DNA from: Loktanella sp. PT4BL | Lineage (GTDB): Bacteria > Pseudomonadota > Alphaproteobacteria > Rhodobacterales > Rhodobacteraceae | Assembly (NCBI RefSeq): GCF_003201935.1 | Contig: NZ_QJJL01000001.1 | Location: 496,001 to 560,000, forward strand | DNA length: 64,000 bases | Direction: 5' to 3' | Program-made: the position numbers and the translations under genes | The notes under the pieces: generated by a model | Seen by the model: only the letters and a program-made list of their open reading frames with translations | Databases searched by the model: none | Told to the model about the DNA's origin: nothing | Part shown: one piece after another, positions 59,463 to 64,000 of the stretch | How positions within the stretch are numbered: the stretch's first letter is position 1 | Layout of the letters: the number at the start of each line of letters is the position of its first letter

Positions 59463-60635
59463 CTACTGCAGGTCTGCGAAAGCGGCCTGCATCCTGCGGA
59501 CTGCCTCTTCGACAATGGCCGTTTGCGTGGCAAGGTTGAAGCGCATGAAGCTTTCACCGCCAGCACCGAAAGTGGGCCCTTGGGACACGGCGATTTTGGC
59601 TGTGTCCCTGATACGCGCTGAGACCTCTTCATGGCTCATGCCGGTGTCTTCGAAACTGACCCACCCCAAATAGGTAGATTGCAGCGGCATCGACCAGACC
59701 CCGGGGATTGCATTGATACCTGCGTCGAAAATCTCGCGGTTTTTTTGCAAATGGTCGATCTGCGCGTCTGCCCATGCCGCACCTTCCACAGAATATGCGG
59801 CGGTGATCATGGCCACGCCAAGTGCGGAAGGGTTGTAGTCGAGCATCGCAAGGCGCTTTTGCATGGCACTACGCAATGTTGGATCAGGAATGATCATATT
59901 GCCTGTCCGCTGACCCGCAATGTTGAACGTTTTCGATGCCGCAGTCAGATAGATGGTATTGTCTGTGTCGTCCGGCGCTGCGACAGCCGTGGGCACAAAG
60001 CAATGTCCAGCGTAGACAAGATCATGATGGATCTCGTCACTGACAAGCAGCAGCCCGTTTTTGCGTGCAAAGGCAGAGACCGCGCGCAGTTCATCTGCTG
60101 TCCAAACGCGCCCCGAGGGGTTTTGTGGTGAACACCAGATCAGCATTTTTTCGCGCCCGGTCAGCCGCGCTTGGGCATCGTCCAGATCCAGCATATAGGT
60201 ATCGCCCTGACGGACCAGCGGGCATTCGGTAACGACCCTGCCGGCTTTATTCACCTTATGTGCGAATTCGTGATACACGGGGCTGAAGATGACGGCGGCG
60301 TCACCCGGTTCTGTCCAGACGTCAAGGCAGAGCGCAATCGCGTTGCCGAGCCCCTGGGTCGTCAGAATCCAGTCTTTGTCGATGGACCAGCCATGACGGG
60401 TTTGCATCCACCACTGGATCGCACTGAAGTAGGCGTCATCTGCGAATGTATAGCCAAAGACGCCATGTTCAGCGGCCGCCTTCAGCGCCTCTATCACACA
60501 AGGCGCTGTGGCATAGTCCGAATCTGCCGTCCACATTGCCAGCCCGTCCTTTGGCGAAACGCCATAAAGCCTTTCCATCAGGTCCCACTTGGTACTGTTG
60601 GTTCCGCGACGGTCGACGGGCGTGTTGAATGACAT
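59463..60635 (-). CDS. MalY/PatB-type PLP cystathionine beta-lyase
   Basis: 390-residue fold-type I PLP enzyme of the MalY/PatB branch. Motifs: PLP lysine in ASKTFNIAGQRTG, CSPQNPSGRVW, SDEIHHDLVY and the start GTNSTKWDLMERLYGVSPKD. It probably cleaves cystathionine or other cysteine S-conjugates to pyruvate and ammonia. The ATG at 60635 (MSFNTPVDRR) is the homologous start; a much longer open frame exists but has no similarity. Divergent from the deformylase genes. Confidence 0.9.
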   Translation of the reverse strand: MSFNTPVDRRGTNSTKWDLMERLYGVSPKDGLAMWTADSDYATAPCVIEALKAAAEHGVFGYTFADDAYFSAIQWWMQTRHGWSIDKDWILTTQGLGNAIALCLDVWTEPGDAAVIFSPVYHEFAHKVNKAGRVVTECPLVRQGDTYMLDLDDAQARLTGREKMLIWCSPQNPSGRVWTADELRAVSAFARKNGLLLVSDEIHHDLVYAGHCFVPTAVAAPDDTDNTIYLTAASKTFNIAGQRTGNMIIPDPTLRSAMQKRLAMLDYNPSALGVAMITAAYSVEGAAWADAQIDHLQKNREIFDAGINAIPGVWSMPLQSTYLGWVSFEDTGMSHEEVSARIRDTAKIAVSQGPTFGAGGESFMRFNLATQTAIVEEAVRRMQAAFADLQ

Positions 60636-60743
60636 GGGCTGCTCCTGAATTTTCAACGGCAAATTGCGGTGTTGCGAAACGGGGTGCAAGCCAAAATTCG
60701 TGCTGTGCTTGCGATGGGCGGCGCGACGCATTAGATCACCGCC

Positions 60744-61265
60744 ATGGCACTGAAAAAAATTCTTATCCATCCCGATCCGCGCCTGAAAAAGGTCGCTACA
60801 CCTGTGACTTCGGTGAACGACGAATTGCGTCGTCTCGCCGATGACATGCTGGAAACAATGTATGACGCGCCCGGTATCGGGCTTGCCGCGCCGCAGGTCG
60901 CGGTCATGGACCGGATGTTGGTCATGGATTGCGCCAAAGAGGATGATGCAACGCCAGAGCCGATGGTGTTGATCAACCCGGAAGTGGTTTGGACGTCGGA
61001 CGCGCGCAACGTCTATGAGGAGGGCTGTCTGTCGATCCCCGAGCAATACGCAGAGGTCGAGCGCCCTGCTGAGGTTGAAGTGTCGTGGATGGGTCTTGAT
61101 GGCAAGTCAAGACGCGAGCGGTTTGACGGGCTCTGGGCGACCTGTGTGCAGCATGAGATCGACCATCTGGATGGTAAATTATTCATTGATTATCTGCGTC
61201 CGCTGAAACGGCAAATGATCACGCGCAAGATGCAGAAACTGAAACGCGAAATGGCGCGGGGCTGA
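60744..61265 (+). CDS. def: Peptide deformylase
   Basis: 173 residues, canonical active enzyme: motif 1 GIGLAAPQ (44-51), motif 2 EGCLS (Cys95), motif 3 HEIDH (His137, Glu138, His141). It removes the formyl group from nascent protein N-termini using Fe/Zn. It heads a run of three deformylase paralogs ending in fmt, which makes the formyl-Met-tRNA, so the whole block is about initiator methionine formylation. Confidence 0.96.
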   Translation: MALKKILIHPDPRLKKVATPVTSVNDELRRLADDMLETMYDAPGIGLAAPQVAVMDRMLVMDCAKEDDATPEPMVLINPEVVWTSDARNVYEEGCLSIPEQYAEVERPAEVEVSWMGLDGKSRRERFDGLWATCVQHEIDHLDGKLFIDYLRPLKRQMITRKMQKLKREMARG

Positions 61266-61268
61266 CGC

Positions 61269-61730
61269 GTGGCGGTGCTTGAGCTGCGATTTGAGGGTGA
61301 TCCGGTTTTGTTGGAAACGGCGGTACCTGTGCAGCAGTTCGATGATCAACTGGCCACGCTGGTGCGCGATATGTTCGAGACGATGTATGCCGCTCCCGGT
61401 CGCGGATTGGCCGCGCCGCAGGTGGGTGTCAGCACACGGGTCTTTGTCGTCGATACAGATTGGAAAGATGCAGACCCGTCGCCAATGATCTTCATTAATC
61501 CGGAAATCGCAAATCAGTCCGAAGATAAGGCCGTCGGGACCGAGGCTTGCCTTTCGATCCCCGGTAAAAGTTTTGATGTCAGTCGTCCGCTTTGGGTGGA
61601 ATTACGTTGGCAGGATCTGGATGGCGTGGCGCATCACGGACGGTTTGAAGGTGTGCAGGCGATTTGCATTTGTCATGAGCTTGACCATCTGAACGGCCTA
61701 TTGGTTACAGAAACGGGCGTGCTGCAATGA
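61269..61730 (+). CDS. Peptide deformylase-like protein, paralog 2
   Basis: 153 residues. Motif 1 is GRGLAAPQ (44-51), motif 2 is changed to EACLS (Gly to Ala93, Cys94 kept) and motif 3 HELDH (His136, Glu137, His140) is intact, so metal binding and catalysis look possible. It is shorter than the first copy and lacks the basic C-terminal helix. It starts with GTG three bases after the first deformylase and overlaps the third by four. It probably acts on formyl-Met with different selectivity. Confidence 0.88.
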   Translation: MAVLELRFEGDPVLLETAVPVQQFDDQLATLVRDMFETMYAAPGRGLAAPQVGVSTRVFVVDTDWKDADPSPMIFINPEIANQSEDKAVGTEACLSIPGKSFDVSRPLWVELRWQDLDGVAHHGRFEGVQAICICHELDHLNGLLVTETGVLQ

Positions 61731-62227
61731 CACATCGTCCTTTTGTCATTTGGCCGCATCCGGCACTGCGTAACCCCGCGACACCTGTGGCGGACATCAC
61801 CGACGAGGTGCGCGCGATCTGGGATGAAATGATCATTGCCATGGACAATATGCCGGGTGTGGGCTTGGCGGCGCCCCAGTTGGGCATTGATATGGCTTTG
61901 GCTGTCGTAGATGCCTCTGAAGGACGGGGTCAGGCGATCCGCATGGCCAATCCTTCGGTCTTGCACAGTAGTATCGAACCGCGCGTGCATGAAGAAGGGT
62001 CACCCAACCTGCCTGGTGTTTGGGCCAAAGTGACGCGACCGCGCGCCGTGACGGTGCGGTTTATGAATAAAGACGGCGCATGGGAAGAACAGGACTTTGT
62101 CGGTCTTTGGGCGACGTCTGTACAGCATCAGATTGACCACTTGGCGGGTAAGATGTTCTTTGACCACCTGACCCGGGTGAAACGGGATATGCTGATAAAG
62201 AAAGCAGCGAAATTGCAGCGGCGCTGA
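61727..62227 (+). CDS. Degenerate peptide deformylase-like protein, paralog 3
   Basis: 166 residues. Motif 1 GVGLAAPQ is kept, but motif 2 is EGSPN (the metal Cys is Ser92) and motif 3 is HQIDH (catalytic Glu to Gln135, both His kept). It should not have deformylase activity. The rest of the fold is well kept and the C-terminal basic helix is present ([15 protein letters not shown]), so it is not a decaying pseudogene. It may bind peptides or the ribosome or regulate the other copies. Overlaps paralog 2 by four bases. Confidence 0.88.
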   Translation: MTHRPFVIWPHPALRNPATPVADITDEVRAIWDEMIIAMDNMPGVGLAAPQLGIDMALAVVDASEGRGQAIRMANPSVLHSSIEPRVHEEGSPNLPGVWAKVTRPRAVTVRFMNKDGAWEEQDFVGLWATSVQHQIDHLAGKMFFDHLTRVKRDMLIKKAAKLQRR

Positions 62228-62233
62228 TGTCGG

Positions 62234-62272
62234 GATGCGCGCCGCGCGGAAGTTTGACTGGACATGGAAAGA
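62234..62272 (+). repeat. 39-bp repeat upstream of fmt
   Basis: Second copy of the element at 58204-58242 with one base difference (C at 62258). It starts seven bases after the paralog 3 stop and ends eight bases before the fmt ATG. Relative to the following gene it is in a different frame than copy one is to cobM, which argues against a coding role. Confidence 0.8.
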
Positions 62273-62280
62273 CGGTGGTC

Positions 62281-63180
62281 ATGCGTATAATTTTTATGGG
62301 TACACCCGATTTCTCGGTGCCGGTTCTGGATGCACTTGTTGATGCGGGTCACGAGATTGCGGCTGTCTACTGCCAGCCTCCGCGTCCGGCGGGGCGGGGC
62401 AAAAAGGACCGCCCCTCACCTGTTCAGTTGCGCGCCGAGGCTTTGGGGCTGGAGGTGCGCCACCCTGTGTCATTGAAGGGTGCAGCCGAGCAGGCCGATT
62501 TTGCTGCACTGGATGCAGATATTGCTGTGGTCGTGGCCTATGGTTTGATCTTGCCGCAGGTGATTTTGGACGCGCCCAAGGCAGGGTGCCTGAACATCCA
62601 CGCCTCGCTTTTGCCGCGTTGGCGGGGGGCTGCGCCTATTCATCGTGCGATTATGGCAGGTGATGCCAAGACGGGCGTTTGCATTATGCAAATGGAAGCA
62701 GGTCTTGATACTGGCCCCGTCTTGCTGCGTGACGAAACTGCGATCGGTGTCGAGGAAACCACCGGTGCGCTGCATGACAGGCTGTCGCAAATGGGTGCGG
62801 CGCTGATTGTTCAGGCGCTCGCGCAGCTGGATCAGTTGACCCCGCAGGCCCAGCCGGAAGCAGGCGTGACCTATGCTGCGAAGATCGACAAGACAGAGGC
62901 ACGGGTAGACTGGACACAACCCGCAGCGCAAATTGACCGGCTGATCCGCGGATTATCCCCCTTTCCGGGCGCATGGTACGAAGTGGAAGGTGAACGTATC
63001 AAACTGCTCGGTGCGCGGCTTGCTGACGGTGAGGGTGTACCCGGACAGGTGCTTGGCGGATTTCGGATTGCCTGCGGGAGCGGGGCGATCGAAGTGACCG
63101 AGGCCCAGAGAGCAGGCAAGAAAGCAATGGCTGCAGATGAGATATTGAAGGGTTTGGCGCTAGGGGATTTTGTCAGCTAG
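62281..63180 (+). CDS. fmt: Methionyl-tRNA formyltransferase
   Basis: 299 residues. It transfers a formyl group from 10-formyl-THF to Met-tRNA(fMet). The N-terminal catalytic domain has [15 protein letters not shown] and [20 protein letters not shown], with [15 protein letters not shown]; the C-terminal tRNA-binding domain follows (~205-299; [14 protein letters not shown]). The ATG at 62281 is the homologous start. It follows three deformylase paralogs. Confidence 0.97.
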   Translation: MRIIFMGTPDFSVPVLDALVDAGHEIAAVYCQPPRPAGRGKKDRPSPVQLRAEALGLEVRHPVSLKGAAEQADFAALDADIAVVVAYGLILPQVILDAPKAGCLNIHASLLPRWRGAAPIHRAIMAGDAKTGVCIMQMEAGLDTGPVLLRDETAIGVEETTGALHDRLSQMGAALIVQALAQLDQLTPQAQPEAGVTYAAKIDKTEARVDWTQPAAQIDRLIRGLSPFPGAWYEVEGERIKLLGARLADGEGVPGQVLGGFRIACGSGAIEVTEAQRAGKKAMAADEILKGLALGDFVS

Positions 63181-63332
63181 TGCGTTATTTCCTCAAGAAC
63201 GGGGTAAGAACCGGACCGCGACCGTGTCAAATATCACGTTTTTACAAAGATGTGCGATTTATCGCCTGAGGTCGGTTTTGTCATCATGCCGGAGAGTGCT
63301 ATCAGGGGATTCGGAAATTTCTGGGTAAAGTA

Positions 63333-64000
63333 ATGACATCAGTGACGAAAATCACCCGCCGCTCATTCACGGCGATGGCAATGGCAAGCACGGCGGCAGC
63401 CTGTGCACCGCGCGTTCCGGAAATGGAGATCGAGCCCGTGGCGCCGGTGTCATTTGTCGAGGGCTACGGCCCAATCGAGGATTCGGGTTATATCCTTCCC
63501 GGTATTCCGTCTGAATACCTACAAGGGGTGAATCGCCGGATGACCGGCTGGTACAACGGTGAGGCCGAACCCAACACGCTGGATGTCGATCCTTACGCCA
63601 AGTTCCTTTATCATGTCCGCGATGATGGCACAGCAACGCGCTATCCGGTCGGTGTGGGCCGCGCGGGGCGATCAATTCGCGGCTCGGCGACGATGCAATT
63701 CATGCGCAAGTGGCCGAGTTGGACGCCCACCCAGAACATGTTGCGGACAGAACCGGAAGTTTACGGTGATTTCGCTGCGGGTATTCCAGGCGGGCTGCGC
63801 AGCCCGCTGGGTGCGCGCGCGCTGTACCTTTTTCGCGGGTCGCGTGATACGCATTACCGTATTCATGGCACGAACGATCTGGAATCGATCGGGAATTCTG
63901 GCTCCGCCGGATGTATCCGGATGTTCAATCAGGATGTGATCCATCTTTATGACCAGATCGAGGCCCCGATGAAGGTTCTTATCCGCTCGCCCGAAGAGTC
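63333..64000 (+). CDS. L,D-transpeptidase (YkuD), C-terminus outside window
   Basis: About 222 residues are visible. It has an RR-containing N-terminus (TKITRRSFTAMAMASTAAAC) with a Cys at a possible lipobox (AAAC), so a Tat signal or lipoprotein. The YkuD catalytic region is at ~170-200: HGTNDLESIGNSGSAGCIRM, with the catalytic Cys in SGSAGCIRM. It forms 3-3 crosslinks in peptidoglycan or attaches proteins to it. It is preceded by a 152-base gap with no clear feature. The gene runs off the right edge. Confidence 0.92.
   Translation, partial: MTSVTKITRRSFTAMAMASTAAACAPRVPEMEIEPVAPVSFVEGYGPIEDSGYILPGIPSEYLQGVNRRMTGWYNGEAEPNTLDVDPYAKFLYHVRDDGTATRYPVGVGRAGRSIRGSATMQFMRKWPSWTPTQNMLRTEPEVYGDFAAGIPGGLRSPLGARALYLFRGSRDTHYRIHGTNDLESIGNSGSAGCIRMFNQDVIHLYDQIEAPMKVLIRSPEE

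Overview
The window looks like chromosomal DNA of a marine Roseobacter-group alphaproteobacterium (Rhodobacteraceae/Paracoccaceae). The signs are a high-GC third codon position throughout, the order rsfS-rlmH-gpmI-envC-ctpA, a def-def-def-fmt block, a glycine-betaine-type demethylation operon with two FAD/GcvT enzymes, an aerobic-type cobalamin cluster with cobN, cobO, cobW and bluB, an exact CtrA-type site (TTAA-N7-TTAAC), and short dispersed repeats in gene junctions. I saw no tRNA, rRNA, CRISPR array, prophage or insertion sequence. The genus is not determined.

Layout. 1-6.7 kb: lysine/peptidoglycan precursor genes (dapE, cut by the window edge, and dapD) mixed with small conserved genes, a heme-dependent N-demethylase-like protein, a LOG-family protein and rlmN. 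6.8-16.4 kb: a secreted IalB-like protein, asparaginase, exonuclease III, a reductase, then the ribosome/cell-envelope run rsfS-rlmH-gpmI-envC-ctpA and a Tat-exported metallo-beta-lactamase-fold protein. 16.4-23.1 kb: a minus-strand operon of an XRE-cupin regulator, a possible small protein, two ~815-residue FAD/GcvT demethylating dehydrogenases and a homocysteine S-methyltransferase, fitting glycine betaine to dimethylglycine to sarcosine catabolism. 23.2-34.5 kb: methionine sulfoxide reductase, thiolase, gamma-glutamyltransferase, a TetR-controlled RND efflux pair, an FMN reductase and a ThDP enzyme.

34.5-59 kb is dominated by cobalamin synthesis in three blocks. Block one (minus) reads cobN-cobO-YrbL-like kinase-two Lin0512-family proteins-bluB. 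Block two (minus) reads DUF1636-cobC-cbiB. Block three (plus) reads a His-rich small protein, a CbiX-like chelatase, cobH, cobL, cobI, a CbiG-CobJ fusion and cobM. cobW lies nearby, and smc, a lytic transglycosylase, an atypical receiver protein with a CtrA site and a glutathionyl-hydroquinone reductase-like protein are interspersed. Several cob genes expected for a full pathway (cobA, cobK, cobB, cobQ, cobS/T, cobP, cobU/V) are not in this window.

59-64 kb: a MalY-type PLP enzyme, three tandem peptide deformylase paralogs (the third lacking the catalytic Cys and Glu), fmt, and the start of an L,D-transpeptidase.

The most unusual signals are: the tandem Lin0512 pair beside a kinase-like YrbL protein inside the cob operon; a dispersed repeat translated in frame inside cobN; a 39-bp repeat placed directly before both cobM and fmt; a four-unit GTACA array with exact 11-bp phasing; and the degenerate third deformylase.
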